DNA from: Paenilisteria newyorkensis
Lineage (GTDB): Bacteria > Bacillota > Bacilli > Lactobacillales > Listeriaceae
Length of the DNA stretch: 64,000 nucleotides
NCBI RefSeq assembly: GCF_000766145.1
Contig: NZ_JNFB01000010.1
Span: forward strand, 17,685-81,684
Direction of reading: 5' to 3'
The notes under the pieces: model-generated
Databases searched by the model: none
What the model was told of the DNA's origin: nothing
What the model saw: only the letters and a program-made list of their open reading frames with translations
Shown: piece by piece, positions 50,743 through 59,825 of the stretch
How positions within the stretch are numbered: position 1 is the first letter of the stretch
How the letters are laid out: every line of letters begins with the position of its first letter
Made by a program: the position numbers and the translations under genes

Positions 50743-52656
50743 ATGAGTGAGTCAATGATTCCGGTGCCGAGATGGCGCGATTTGCTCCAACTACTATACG
50801 TAAAAATGGATTTTGTCAGTGGAAAAGAACTTGGCGAGCAGCTTCATGTGGATCCGCGGACGATTCGCAATGATATAAAAGCGCTTCACGATATTCTGGG
50901 GCCATCGAAAAATGAAATCACATCTGTGCGTGGCGTTGGTTATAAGCTGGTTGTGGAGGATGAAACGGCGCTACGAAACCTGCTTCTCGTCTACACTAGC
51001 GAGCGATCTAATCTCCACATCACTCCGATGCTCGCCGAAGATCGCACAGATTACATCATTCGCTACCTCCTTCTGAAAAATAAATATGTCAAACTGGACG
51101 AAATCGCGGATGAGCTTTATGTCAGCAAGTCGACTATCAACGCGGCTATCCCAGAAGTGAAGAAAAAACTGGCGGAATTTGATTTGAAGCTTGGCAAAAA
51201 GGCGGGATATGGGGTTAAAATACTCGGAACGGAGCTCCATGTCCGTTTTTGTTTTTCGCATTATTTGTTAACAGAATCACGAAGTTTGCTCATAAGTGAG
51301 GCGGAACAAGGCTTTTTCGAAGAGGTTGATTTGGAGGGGATTCAGCGTATTGTCGCGAAAAGTGTGTCTAAATATGAGATTCATATGACCGATATTGCGC
51401 TGAAAAACCTGATTATCCATATTGCAATCGCGATTTGTCGGATTCGGGATGATTGTTATGTTGCAGCGGATGAGCTTTTAAATATTGAATTTAATATGCA
51501 GGAATTGCGGGCATCGCAGACGATGATTCGGGAAATTGAGGCGCAGGAAGGTGTCGTGTTTCCTGAAACCGAGCTGTCCTATTTGTTGCTGCATCTCAGC
51601 GCAAAACATATCGCGACGGATTACGACGATTATCAAGAATTTATGTTAGTGAACAAAATGCTTGAGCGGATCCAAAAACGTTATGGTTACGCGTTGCTTG
51701 GTGATCAGGCGCTCATTTCCAACTTGATACTCCACTTAAAACCAGCGATTAACCGCATAAAATTTCAGATGAACATACAAAATCCGTATTTGTCGAATTT
51801 GAAGCAGAACCATCCGTTGGCGTTCGAGTTGGGTTTGACGGCGAAAGATGTGCTGGAGGAGGAGCTTGGCACGAAGGTGAATGAGGCGGAGGCTGGGTAT
51901 TTGGCGATTCATTTACTGTACGCGCTGGATAAAGTACAGGAAAGCGTTAAAAAACGGGTTTTGATTGTATGCGCGTCTGGATTGGGAACGTCGCAACTTT
52001 TGCAGTCGAAGGTGAAAAAGGCGTTTGCGGAGGAGTTGGAGGTTATTGGCGTGTACTCGTTTCATGAATATGAGAGTCGACCGGTAGCTTGCGATTTCGT
52101 CATTGCGACGGTACCATTGCGCCATCAAAGCCATCCGTACGTACAGGTTTCGCCGTTCTTGATGAAGTCAGATATGCGGGCGATTGAAGCGATGTTGGGA
52201 AGTGGCTCGCCGTTTCAGATGGAAAGCGTGTTTTCGGAATCGCTGTTCGTTGTTTCGGAAAAGGATTGGGATAAGGAGCGGGTTTTACGAGAATTAGCGG
52301 GGCTTTTGATGAAGCAGGGGTATGTTGGCGAGGACTATTTGCCGTCGATTTTTGAGCGGGAATTGGTAGTTCCGACGTTTCTCGGAAATGGACTGGCAAC
52401 GCCGCATCCGATTCAAGCAGATGTGGCGCGGACGGCGATTGCGGTGTGTATTTGCGAGGCACCAGTGTTGTGGAATGAGGAAGATTGCGCGCAAGTGGTG
52501 TTTATGCTGGCCGTGAAAAACAAGGAACAGTCGCAACTTACGACGACGTATGAATTAATTAGTGACATCGTTGAAAATCCGAAAGTCATGCGGCAACTGA
52601 AGGCAATTCGTGATTTTGACGGTTTTATGCATATTTTGAAAAAAAATAAGACATAA
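50743..52656 (+). CDS. PRD-containing PTS regulator (MtlR/LicR type)
   Basis: 637 residues with AAAGGAGGAGG upstream. Order: DeoR-like HTH (LHVDPRTIRNDIKALHDIL), second HTH (ELYVSKSTINAAIPEVKKKL), two PTS-regulation domains with conserved His (NLIIHIAIAICR; YLLLHLSAKHI; LILHLKPAINR; YLAIHLLYAL), an EIIB-like domain with Cys in IVCASGLGTS, and a C-terminal EIIA (fructose type) with His in GLATPHPIQ. Controls the PTS operon that follows through phosphorylation by HPr and EIIs. Confidence 0.9.
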   Translation: MSESMIPVPRWRDLLQLLYVKMDFVSGKELGEQLHVDPRTIRNDIKALHDILGPSKNEITSVRGVGYKLVVEDETALRNLLLVYTSERSNLHITPMLAEDRTDYIIRYLLLKNKYVKLDEIADELYVSKSTINAAIPEVKKKLAEFDLKLGKKAGYGVKILGTELHVRFCFSHYLLTESRSLLISEAEQGFFEEVDLEGIQRIVAKSVSKYEIHMTDIALKNLIIHIAIAICRIRDDCYVAADELLNIEFNMQELRASQTMIREIEAQEGVVFPETELSYLLLHLSAKHIATDYDDYQEFMLVNKMLERIQKRYGYALLGDQALISNLILHLKPAINRIKFQMNIQNPYLSNLKQNHPLAFELGLTAKDVLEEELGTKVNEAEAGYLAIHLLYALDKVQESVKKRVLIVCASGLGTSQLLQSKVKKAFAEELEVIGVYSFHEYESRPVACDFVIATVPLRHQSHPYVQVSPFLMKSDMRAIEAMLGSGSPFQMESVFSESLFVVSEKDWDKERVLRELAGLLMKQGYVGEDYLPSIFERELVVPTFLGNGLATPHPIQADVARTAIAVCICEAPVLWNEEDCAQVVFMLAVKNKEQSQLTTTYELISDIVENPKVMRQLKAIRDFDGFMHILKKNKT

Positions 52657-52663
52657 TCCAAAT

Positions 52664-52784
52664 AAATCGGCGGCAAGCGTTCGCATTCAGGGGATTTGGC
52701 GGACTTCCGGTTCTCACATACACCAGTATGCTCCGCTTCCGGCTTCCACCAAATCCCCTGAATACAAACGCTTTCGCTCGATTT
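52664..52784. repeat. Long intergenic hairpin element
   Basis: Arms 52664-52710 and 52739-52784 are inverted copies that match at roughly four-fifths of positions, with a perfect 14-base core (ATTCAGGGGATTTGG and its complement). The loop of 28 bases holds the short palindrome-like ACATACACCAGTATG. No T run. It lies between the regulator and the PTS gene and resembles the element at 6411-6504 in its loop (CTCCGCTTCCGG versus TTCCGCTCCGG). Confidence 0.8.
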
Positions 52785-52968
52785 GTGTGAAGCATTATTT
52801 TCGTCTTACCCAAAAATGAATGGCAAGGCGATTTTATCTTGTTTGGAATTAGTCCTAGCTGATTTTTGCGGATTTCCTTTGTGAGTGGAATCTTGCGGAA
52901 AAAGACTGGCTTTATTTACAGAAAAGAAAGCGCTACACTTGAGGTATAATGAAGAGGAGGTTTGCAAC
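52785..52968 (+). other. Leader region of the PTS operon
   Basis: Non-coding. Holds a perfect TATAAT at 52945-52950 without a standard -35 box at the right distance, as expected for an activator-dependent promoter, and AGAAAGCGCTACACT (52926-52940), a poor cre candidate. No terminator or RAT-type antitermination hairpin recognised. Confidence 0.4.
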
Positions 52969-54264
52969 ATGAAGAAATTTGTTGAAAAATTGGGCTGGGT
53001 TTCGCAAAAGTTGGGAAATCAGATCCACCTTAAATCAATGCGTGACGCGTTTGCCACGATTTTACCGTTTATTATGCTCGCGGGTTTTATGGTGTTGATC
53101 AATAACGTCATTATTAAACCGGATGGCTTTATGTCGAATGTGATTAGTTCGGCGACGTTGACTACTTGGCAGGAGCTGGGGAACAGTATTGTGAACGGGA
53201 CGCTGGGGATTATCACGATTTTGATTGGGGCGTCGGTTTCTTATTTTCTAGCGCAAAACCGGAGATTCGAAAATCCGTTCGCGCCAGCTTTGCAAACGAT
53301 TGCACTGATTATCATTTTTATCCCATTGGCGACGGAAGTGATTCCGCTTGGCGCGACGAAAGCTGTGGAGGTTGCGGGTGTTATTCCGACGGCGCTTACT
53401 GGCTCGGCTGGGATGTTCGTGGGGATTGTGACGGCGCTTTTGTCTACAGAACTGTTTATTTATTTTTCGAAAAGCGAGAAGTTGAAAATCAAGATTTCGG
53501 GTGAAAGTGTGCCGCCTGCTGTTATTAAATCGTTTAACGTGTTGATTCCGACGATGTTGACGGTGCTGGTGTTTGCTTTTGTATCATTCTTGTTGACGCA
53601 ACTGTTCGCGTTGAATATTTATGCTTTGATAGGAACGATTATTCAAAAACCGCTGACATTCTTAGTGACGAGTGTTCCAGGATTCTTAGCGTTGATGACG
53701 ATTTCGCAGATGCTGTACTCGATTGGGATTGCGGGAAGTGGGATTTTAGGGCCGATTATGGATCCCGTTTTGCTTGCGAATATGCAAGATAATATGACGG
53801 CTTATGCGAGTCATACGGCGATTCCGCACATTATTAACACGACTTTCCGTGACATTTTCGGTGTTATGGGCGGCGGCGGAAATACGATTGCGCTGCTGAT
53901 TGCGATTTTCATTTGGAGTAAGCGGAAAGATTATCGCGAAATCGCGGCGCTTTCGTCTGCACCAGGGCTTTTCAATATTAATGAACCGGTCGTTTTCGGA
54001 CTACCGATTGTGTATAATTTGAGCTTGATGATTCCGTTTATTATTTCGACACCGCTTTGTTTGCTACTGGCCTACATTGCGACAAAAATAAATATGATTT
54101 CAGAGGTCGTCGTGATGGTTCCATGGACGACACCCGTTGTTGCATCAGGATTTCTAGCGACAGGCGGAGATTGGCGAGCAGCAGTTTTTCAAATTTTCTT
54201 AGTTGGCGTTTGTGTGCTGTTGTACCTGCCGTTCTTGAAAGTCAATGACCGGATTAAAGTGTAA
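52969..54264 (+). CDS. PTS sugar transporter subunit IIC, lactose/cellobiose family
   Basis: 431 residues from ATG 52969 (GAAGAGGAGG upstream). About ten membrane segments; family motifs include MRDAFATILPFIMLAGFMVL, the SGILGPIMDPVL loop and the active region APGLFNINEPVVFGLPIVYN. Imports a beta-linked disaccharide or glucoside with phosphorylation. The IIB gene starts 12 bases later; with IIB, GH3 and IIA genes it forms one operon governed by the regulator upstream. Confidence 0.92.
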   Translation: MKKFVEKLGWVSQKLGNQIHLKSMRDAFATILPFIMLAGFMVLINNVIIKPDGFMSNVISSATLTTWQELGNSIVNGTLGIITILIGASVSYFLAQNRRFENPFAPALQTIALIIIFIPLATEVIPLGATKAVEVAGVIPTALTGSAGMFVGIVTALLSTELFIYFSKSEKLKIKISGESVPPAVIKSFNVLIPTMLTVLVFAFVSFLLTQLFALNIYALIGTIIQKPLTFLVTSVPGFLALMTISQMLYSIGIAGSGILGPIMDPVLLANMQDNMTAYASHTAIPHIINTTFRDIFGVMGGGGNTIALLIAIFIWSKRKDYREIAALSSAPGLFNINEPVVFGLPIVYNLSLMIPFIISTPLCLLLAYIATKINMISEVVVMVPWTTPVVASGFLATGGDWRAAVFQIFLVGVCVLLYLPFLKVNDRIKV

Positions 54265-54276
54265 GGAGAGTTCGCG

Positions 54277-54585
54277 ATGAAAAAATTAATGTTGATGTGT
54301 AATGCTGGCATGTCTACAAGTGTGCTCGTTCGAAAAATGCAAAATATAGCGGATGAGAAGGGAATCGCGATTGATATTTGGGCGATTTCGGAGATTGATT
54401 TTGAGAAGAATTGGCGTCTGGCGGATGCGATTTTGTTGGGGCCACAGGTGAGCTATATGCAAGACAAGGTGAGTGAGGCGGTCGAAGGTTCGATTCCAGT
54501 TGGCGTGATTGCGATTGTGGATTATGGCCGGATGGATGGTGAAAAGGTTCTGGCGCAGGGCTTAGCGCTGTTGGAGGAGGAGTAG
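54277..54585 (+). CDS. PTS subunit IIB, lactose/cellobiose family
   Basis: 102 residues. Start KKLMLMCNAGMSTSVLV carries the phospho-cysteine followed by the P-loop-like AGMST. Transfers phosphate from IIA to the sugar bound at IIC. 12 bases after IIC, and one base before the GH3 gene. Confidence 0.93.
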   Translation: MKKLMLMCNAGMSTSVLVRKMQNIADEKGIAIDIWAISEIDFEKNWRLADAILLGPQVSYMQDKVSEAVEGSIPVGVIAIVDYGRMDGEKVLAQGLALLEEE

Positions 54586-54586
54586 T

Positions 54587-56302
54587 ATGTCGCGATATTT
54601 AGATGATAGATTGGATACGGAGGAGCGAGTCGCGGATCTTTTGGCGCAAATGACGTTGGAGGAAAAATGCGGGCAGCTGAACCAGAGACTTTATGGCTGG
54701 CAGGCGTTTGAACGTGTGGGCGAGTCGTTTGACGTGACGTCGAAGTTCCAAGATGAGGTCGCAAAATTCGGCGGGATTGGCGCGCTATATGGCCTTTTTC
54801 GGGCGGATCCGTGGTCGGGAATGAATCAGGAAAATGGGATTAGTCGGGCGAACTCGGCGCGGGTGGCGAATCAGTTGCAAAAATACGTAATGGAAAACTC
54901 GCGACTGGGCATTCCGATGCTATTTTCGGAGGAGGTTCCGCATGGACATCAGGCGCTGGATAGTGAGTCGTATCCGGTGAACTTGGCTCGCGGTGCGTCG
55001 TTTAATACGGCGTTGCAACGAGAAATTGCGGAGGCGATTGCCGCGGAAATTAGCGATAAAGGTGTGCATCTTGCTTTGGCGTCGGCGCTTGATATTTTGC
55101 GTGACCCGAGATGGGGACGCGCCGAAGAGTGTTTTAGTGAGGATCCATTTTTAGCGGCGGAATTCACGAAGGCAATCACGACGGGTTTCCAAGCGAGTGG
55201 CCGGGTTGCGGTAATTCTGAAGCATTTTGCAGCACAAGGCGAACCGATTGGTGGCCATAATTCTGGCCCAGTATCAATTGGGATGCGCGAGTTGCGAGAG
55301 ATTTTCTTACCGCCGATGGTTGCTGCTGCTGAGGCAGGCGCGCTTGGCGTGATGGCGGCGTATAATGAAATCGACGGCGTACCGTGTCACGCAAATGGGG
55401 AATTATTGACGGGGATTTTGCGGGAGGAGCTGGGCTTTGACGGCATTGTGATGGCGGATGGCTGTGCACTGGATCGGTTGCTGGCGATGAATCCTGACGT
55501 GCGAAAAGCTGGTGCCATGGCGCTTGCGGCGGGCGTTGACTTGAGTTTGTGGGACGAGGTATTTCCGAATTTGGCGGATTTGGCATTACCAGCCGTCCAA
55601 TTGGAGCTATTCCAAGCGTTGAAAAAGCAAGGCAAACCGGTCGTTGTCGTACTCGTGCAAGGGCGTCCGAATGCAATTCCAGAGCTCAGCGAACAGGCAG
55701 ATGCGCTACTCACGGCTTGGTATCCCGGCGCACAAGGCGGAATCGCGGTCGCCGAAACCCTATTTGGCATCGTGAATCCATCCGGAAAACTGCCAGTCAG
55801 CATCCCGCGCTCCTCCGGCCAACTCCCGGTTTACTACAACCAAAAAGCCGGTGAATACAAAGAAGATTACTTCGATGAACGAGGCGCGGCGCTGTATCCA
55901 TTCGGGCACGGCCTGAGCTACAGCGATTTCGCGTATCAAGAAATCCAAGCAACACATCAAAGCCGAACAGTTGCCGAGTTAGAATCAGGCGAGAAGTTCC
56001 GCTTCACAGTAACCGTGCAAAACCGCGCCAAACGTGCCGGCTCCGAAGTCGTGCAGCTCTATATCCACGACCAAGAAGCCAGCATTACGCGACGCAAAAA
56101 AGAACTAAAAGCATTCCAAAAAGTCAAAATTGGCGCGAACGAAACAATAGAAGTAACACTCGAAATCGGGCTGGCTGAACTCCAAATTTGGTCCATCCGA
56201 AATCGATGGGAATTAGAACCAGGCACCGTGCGAATTTTTGTAGGTGGAAGTTCGGTGACGGCGCTTGAGACAGTGATTGAGATAACAAACGGGGTGAGGT
56301 AA
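54587..56302 (+). CDS. GH3 beta-glucosidase/xylosidase with large internal deletion
   Basis: 571 residues, about 150-190 fewer than intact relatives. The TIM-barrel half is present (MTLEEKCGQLNQ, PHGHQAL, DPRWGRAEECFSEDP, KHFAAQGEP, nucleophile Asp in GFDGIVMADG). At WDEVFPNLAD the sequence jumps in frame to LALPAVQLELFQAL, which in the family follows the DR-DL motif well inside the second domain. Lost are the interdomain linker and the front part of the alpha/beta sandwich. The end of that domain (YPFGHGLSYS) and the FnIII-like C-terminal domain remain. The frame is open, but activity is doubtful. Inside the PTS operon it would have split the imported sugar. Confidence 0.82.
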   Translation: MSRYLDDRLDTEERVADLLAQMTLEEKCGQLNQRLYGWQAFERVGESFDVTSKFQDEVAKFGGIGALYGLFRADPWSGMNQENGISRANSARVANQLQKYVMENSRLGIPMLFSEEVPHGHQALDSESYPVNLARGASFNTALQREIAEAIAAEISDKGVHLALASALDILRDPRWGRAEECFSEDPFLAAEFTKAITTGFQASGRVAVILKHFAAQGEPIGGHNSGPVSIGMRELREIFLPPMVAAAEAGALGVMAAYNEIDGVPCHANGELLTGILREELGFDGIVMADGCALDRLLAMNPDVRKAGAMALAAGVDLSLWDEVFPNLADLALPAVQLELFQALKKQGKPVVVVLVQGRPNAIPELSEQADALLTAWYPGAQGGIAVAETLFGIVNPSGKLPVSIPRSSGQLPVYYNQKAGEYKEDYFDERGAALYPFGHGLSYSDFAYQEIQATHQSRTVAELESGEKFRFTVTVQNRAKRAGSEVVQLYIHDQEASITRRKKELKAFQKVKIGANETIEVTLEIGLAELQIWSIRNRWELEPGTVRIFVGGSSVTALETVIEITNGVR

Positions 56303-56611
56303 ATGGAAGGAATGGAGCTAGCTTCTTTTCAAATTATCGGGGCTGTCGGCGGTGCGCGAAGCAAGATTACAGAGGCATTGCAACTTGCGAGACAGCGAAA
56401 GTTTACAGAAGCATATCGAAAAATCGATGAAGCCAACCATTATTTAAGCGAAGGACATAAAAATCACGTAAACCTTATTCAAAAAGAAGCAAATGGCGAG
56501 AAAATCCCGATGTCGATGTTATTCATACACGCCGAAGATCAGTTTATGACGACGTATTTACTTCGGGATATTGCGTATGAGATGGTGGAATTATGGAAAG
56601 CAACAAAATAA
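56303..56611 (+). CDS. PTS subunit IIA, lactose/cellobiose family
   Basis: 102 residues, three-helix bundle. The phospho-histidine is in MLFIHAEDQFM and the family start is FQIIGAVGGARSKITEAL. Begins directly after the GH3 stop and ends the operon before a terminator. Completes IIA-IIB-IIC for this transporter. Confidence 0.93.
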   Translation: MEGMELASFQIIGAVGGARSKITEALQLARQRKFTEAYRKIDEANHYLSEGHKNHVNLIQKEANGEKIPMSMLFIHAEDQFMTTYLLRDIAYEMVELWKATK

Positions 56612-56619
56612 TTTTTTGA

Positions 56620-56649
56620 GCGTATACCTTGATTGGTATGCGTTTTTTG
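56620..56649 (+). terminator. Rho-independent terminator of the PTS operon
   Basis: GCGTATACC pairs with GGTATGCG around a 5-6 base loop (one bulge), then a T run. Confidence 0.8.
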
Positions 56650-56681
56650 ATGTGTAATAGTAACTTGTTGAATCTATTACC

Positions 56682-56710
56682 TTGACTGTCATAGTAATGT
56701 GGTGTATATT
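56682..56710 (+). promoter_or_regulatory. Promoter of the PadR/ABC operon
   Basis: TTGACT (56682-56687), 17-base spacer, TATATT (56705-56710). ATTAC...GTAAT half-sites flank the -35 region and could be bound by the PadR protein in autoregulation. Confidence 0.7.
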
Positions 56711-56730
56711 ATACGTATGGAGGCGATCAC

Positions 56731-57063
56731 ATGGCTGATAAGAAACTTTCCTCTGATTTGCTGAGAGGACATACGGATACGATTATTTTGAAGTTACTGA
56801 TGAGCGGCGATAAATATGGATATGACATTTTGAAGTTGATTCATCTTAATTCGGACGGGGAATATGAACTGAAAGAAGCTACGATGTATTCCAGTTTGAA
56901 GCGTTTGGAGAAAGAGGAATGTATTGCTTCATACTGGGGCGACGATGCCACCAAGGGCGGACGGCGAAAATATTATACATTAACTGAAAAAGGCGAGGAA
57001 CTATACGCAGAAAATAAACGGCAGTGGGAATCAGCAAAACGTATTCTCGAGCAATTATTATGA
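56731..57063 (+). CDS. PadR-family transcriptional regulator
   Basis: 110 residues. Winged-helix of the PadR type: TIILKLLMSGDKYGYDILK, then KEATMYSSLKRLEKEECI and GGRRKYYTLTEKGEEL. PadR repressors of this length (subfamily with helix after the wing) control neighbouring exporters and are released by a drug or by phenolic compounds. ATG after GGAGGCGAT. Confidence 0.92.
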   Translation: MADKKLSSDLLRGHTDTIILKLLMSGDKYGYDILKLIHLNSDGEYELKEATMYSSLKRLEKEECIASYWGDDATKGGRRKYYTLTEKGEELYAENKRQWESAKRILEQLL

Positions 57064-57081
57064 GGAAAGAGGTTAGGAAAA

Positions 57082-58074
57082 ATGACGGAGAAACTAATTG
57101 GGTACATTGATGGGCAGTTCAGCGCATACGAGGATTCAGCGGAAATTAGCGAGCTAAAAGAAGAGCTCGTGCATGATTTACAAGAGAAATACGGCGAGTT
57201 AGAAGAGCAAGGTTACGATGCCGAGGAAGCATACGAGTTGACGATTCATTCACTAGGCGATATTTCAGAAGTCATCGAAAGCATTGGCGTGAAGCGGAAG
57301 ATGTCCTTGGAAGATAATCCTGCTTGGCAAGAAATTGAAGAAGCGAAGCAACGTGCGGCGAATAATGACGGAACAGTCCGAAGAAGAGTAGTAGAAGGCT
57401 TTAATTTCAGTAATTCTGACTTGAGAAATAGCCGATTTGACGAAGGCGAGTTTCGCAGTGTGAATTTTAAACATTCCAACTTGGCTGGGGTTAATTTTGA
57501 TCATCGTGTGTTTATTGATGCGAAATTGGATTATGTGAATCTAACTGGCGCTTCTTTTGAGCAGGCGGAATTTCATAACGGTTCTCTAAAAGGTGTATAC
57601 GCAAAAAAAGGTGAGGGTTCGCCGAGCTTTAGAGGTGCTTTCATGCAAGGTGTGAATGTCTCGGTTGCGATGTTAAAAGGCGCGGATTTTAGCTATGCGA
57701 ACTTAGGAAACTCGAAATTTAACGCTTCTGAGCTTACGTATACGTCGTTTGAAGGCGCGGATTTGACGTTTGCTGAAATGAAACAATCAGCTTTAAGCAA
57801 GACGAATTTCACAAATGCGATATTTGACCAAGCGGACTTCAGTTACTCTGATTTATCAAAAGTGAATTTTGACGGCGAGGTATTTAAAGGCACTAATTTC
57901 AGAAGCACGGGGCTTGTTGGCGCGAGTTTTCGAGATGCAACGTTTGAAAATGTTTCTTTCAAAGGAAGTTACGTAAAACGTGCGGATTTCACTGGTGCAG
58001 TCATGGATTTGGCGTCTTATGAAAGCTTGAAAACAAATCGAAAAGCCAATCTTGACGGAATAATTCTAATGTAA
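57082..58074 (+). CDS. HAAS-domain protein with C-terminal pentapeptide repeats
   Basis: 330 residues. The first 90 are the helical HAAS/DUF1700 type seen in genes following PadR (EISELKEELVHDLQEKYGEL, AYELTIHSLGDISEVI). Instead of the usual membrane part, the rest is a pentapeptide-repeat stack (A(D/N)FxxS-type: NFSNSDLRNSRFDEGEF, SNLAGVNFD, GADFSYANLGNSKF), a right-handed quadrilateral helix. No membrane segment. It may be a soluble partner that modulates the exporter or mimics DNA, as some pentapeptide proteins do. AGGTTAGGAA upstream. Confidence 0.85.
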   Translation: MTEKLIGYIDGQFSAYEDSAEISELKEELVHDLQEKYGELEEQGYDAEEAYELTIHSLGDISEVIESIGVKRKMSLEDNPAWQEIEEAKQRAANNDGTVRRRVVEGFNFSNSDLRNSRFDEGEFRSVNFKHSNLAGVNFDHRVFIDAKLDYVNLTGASFEQAEFHNGSLKGVYAKKGEGSPSFRGAFMQGVNVSVAMLKGADFSYANLGNSKFNASELTYTSFEGADLTFAEMKQSALSKTNFTNAIFDQADFSYSDLSKVNFDGEVFKGTNFRSTGLVGASFRDATFENVSFKGSYVKRADFTGAVMDLASYESLKTNRKANLDGIILM

Positions 58075-58088
58075 AGGAAGCGTGTAAA

Positions 58089-59021
58089 ATGGTACAAAAT
58101 ACGATTTCAGTCCATAATTTGGAGAAGTCTTATAAAAATGTAGAAGTGTTGAAAAAAATCAGTTTCACCGTTGAAAAAGGCACGGTTTTCGCGCTGTTAG
58201 GGTCAAACGGTGCTGGTAAAACAACCACAATTCGGATTCTAGCGACGCTTTTGAAGCCAGACGGTGGCGATGCGCAGATTTGTGACGCGGACGTTGTGAA
58301 GCAGGCGAATTTGGTGCGCGCGGCGATTAGTTTAACGGGGCAGAATGCGGCGGTCGACGAAATTTTGACTGGACGCGAGAATTTGCGATTGATTGCGAAA
58401 TTACGGCATTTGCCAGATGCGAAGGGGATTGCGGATGAGTTGTTGGCGCGGTTTGGCTTGACGGATGCGGCGGATCGGGCGCTTTCGACGTATTCTGGGG
58501 GGATGAGACGTAGGCTTGACCTTGCGATGAGCTTGGTCGGGAATCCCGAGGTTATCTTTTTGGATGAGCCTACGACTGGGCTTGATCCGCAGAGTCGTTT
58601 AGCAATGTGGAAAATTATTCGGGAGCTCGCAAGCAATGGGACGACGGTGTTTTTGACGACGCAATATTTGGAAGAAGCGGAGCAATTGGCGAACCAAATA
58701 GCGATTCTGAACGATGGGAAAATTGTCGCGAATGGCACGGTCGCTGAATTGAAGCGGATGTTGCCGAAGGGTCATTTGGAATTGCGTTTTGCAGAGGAAG
58801 CCGAGGTTACGGCGGCACATGCGGCGCTCGTTGACTTTGAGCCGACTTTGAATGTGGATGAGCAGTTGGTGACGGTGACGATTGATGGTAGCACGGCGCA
58901 ATTGATGGCGATTTTAGGGGAGTTGGAAGCGGCGAACGTTGCGGTACTTGAATTTTCGCAAAAATCGCCAACACTGGAGGACGTATTCCTCACAATTATC
59001 GATAGAAAGGGTGAAGCATGA
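58089..59021 (+). CDS. ABC transporter ATP-binding protein (DrrA-like)
   Basis: 310 residues. Walker A LGSNGAGKTTT, Q-loop SLTGQNAAVDE, signature YSGGMRRRLDL, Walker B VIFLDEPTTGLDP and H-loop LTTQY. The C-terminal extension (about residues 220-310) is of the DrrA/antibiotic exporter kind. Overlaps the permease gene by 4 bases. Powers export of a drug or toxic compound. Confidence 0.93.
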   Translation: MVQNTISVHNLEKSYKNVEVLKKISFTVEKGTVFALLGSNGAGKTTTIRILATLLKPDGGDAQICDADVVKQANLVRAAISLTGQNAAVDEILTGRENLRLIAKLRHLPDAKGIADELLARFGLTDAADRALSTYSGGMRRRLDLAMSLVGNPEVIFLDEPTTGLDPQSRLAMWKIIRELASNGTTVFLTTQYLEEAEQLANQIAILNDGKIVANGTVAELKRMLPKGHLELRFAEEAEVTAAHAALVDFEPTLNVDEQLVTVTIDGSTAQLMAILGELEAANVAVLEFSQKSPTLEDVFLTIIDRKGEA

Positions 59022-59779
59022 TGCGGAATTATTGGAATGATATGCAGGCAATGGTTGGGCGCAACATGAAGCATGCCTTTCGTAGTGTGGATACAATCAT
59101 TACAACTATTGCGATGCCGTTGATGATTATGTTGATGTTTGTATATGTTTTTGGAGGTTCGATTGATACTGGCTCGGAAAATTATATTAACTATGTCGTC
59201 CCGGGGATCATGTTTTTATGTATCGCGATGGGGACGGCGTACACGGCAGTAAGGTTAAGTCAGGATGTTACGACGGGGATTATTGACCGCTTTCACTCGA
59301 TGCCTATTGCGAAATCGTCCATTTTGACAGGGCATGTCGTGACGTCAGTTGTGTTCAATTTGATCTCGACGCTTGTGATTGTTTTGGTCGCGTTCCTATT
59401 AGGATTCAGGCCAGAAGCAGGATTCGCTGGCTGGCTCGTCGTGATTTTGATTTTACTACTGTTCACGTTAGCGATGACTTGGATTGCTGTGATATCAGGA
59501 TTGCTCGCGAAAAGTGCAGAAGGATCAGCATCGTTTAGCTACCTCATCCTATTGCTACTATTCATCAGCTCGGCGTTCGCCCCAACAGATTCGATGAACA
59601 AAGTCGTTCGAGCATTTGCGGAAAACCAGCCGATGACGCCGATTATTGAAAGTGTCCGTTCTCTGCTAGTTGGAAACGTGAACACCGGCGAAGTCTGGAC
59701 GGCAATCGCCTGGTGCGGAGGGATTTTCATCGTCGCGATGATAGCTTCGATGCAAATTTACAAACGTAAAACGGAATAG
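59018..59779 (+). CDS. ABC transporter permease (DrrB/ABC-2 type)
   Basis: 253 residues, six membrane segments. ABC-2 motifs: YVVPGIMFLCIAMGTAYTAVRLSQDV and DRFHSMPIAKSSILTGHVV. Coupled to the ATPase gene (ATGA). With PadR and the HAAS-pentapeptide protein it forms an inducible export operon, ended by a strong terminator. Confidence 0.92.
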   Translation: MMRNYWNDMQAMVGRNMKHAFRSVDTIITTIAMPLMIMLMFVYVFGGSIDTGSENYINYVVPGIMFLCIAMGTAYTAVRLSQDVTTGIIDRFHSMPIAKSSILTGHVVTSVVFNLISTLVIVLVAFLLGFRPEAGFAGWLVVILILLLFTLAMTWIAVISGLLAKSAEGSASFSYLILLLLFISSAFAPTDSMNKVVRAFAENQPMTPIIESVRSLLVGNVNTGEVWTAIAWCGGIFIVAMIASMQIYKRKTE

Positions 59780-59781
59780 CG

Positions 59782-59821
59782 AAAAAGGATAACCATCTGA
59801 GCGAGGCGGTTATCCTTTTTT
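59782..59821. terminator. Bidirectional terminator
   Basis: AAAAAGGATAACC pairs perfectly with GGTTATCCTTTTT around a 13-base loop. It serves the ABC operon on the plus strand and the convergent AMP-ligase gene on the minus strand. Confidence 0.9.
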
Positions 59822-59825
59822 GCGT

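Noticed and set aside
52925..52940. cre site in front of the PTS IIC gene
   Set aside because: Three mismatches to the CcpA consensus in the outer positions.
52100..55803. Long minus-strand frames opposite the PTS regulator and GH3 genes
   Set aside because: Shadows of G+C-rich coding sequence; the plus-strand genes have clear families and start signals.
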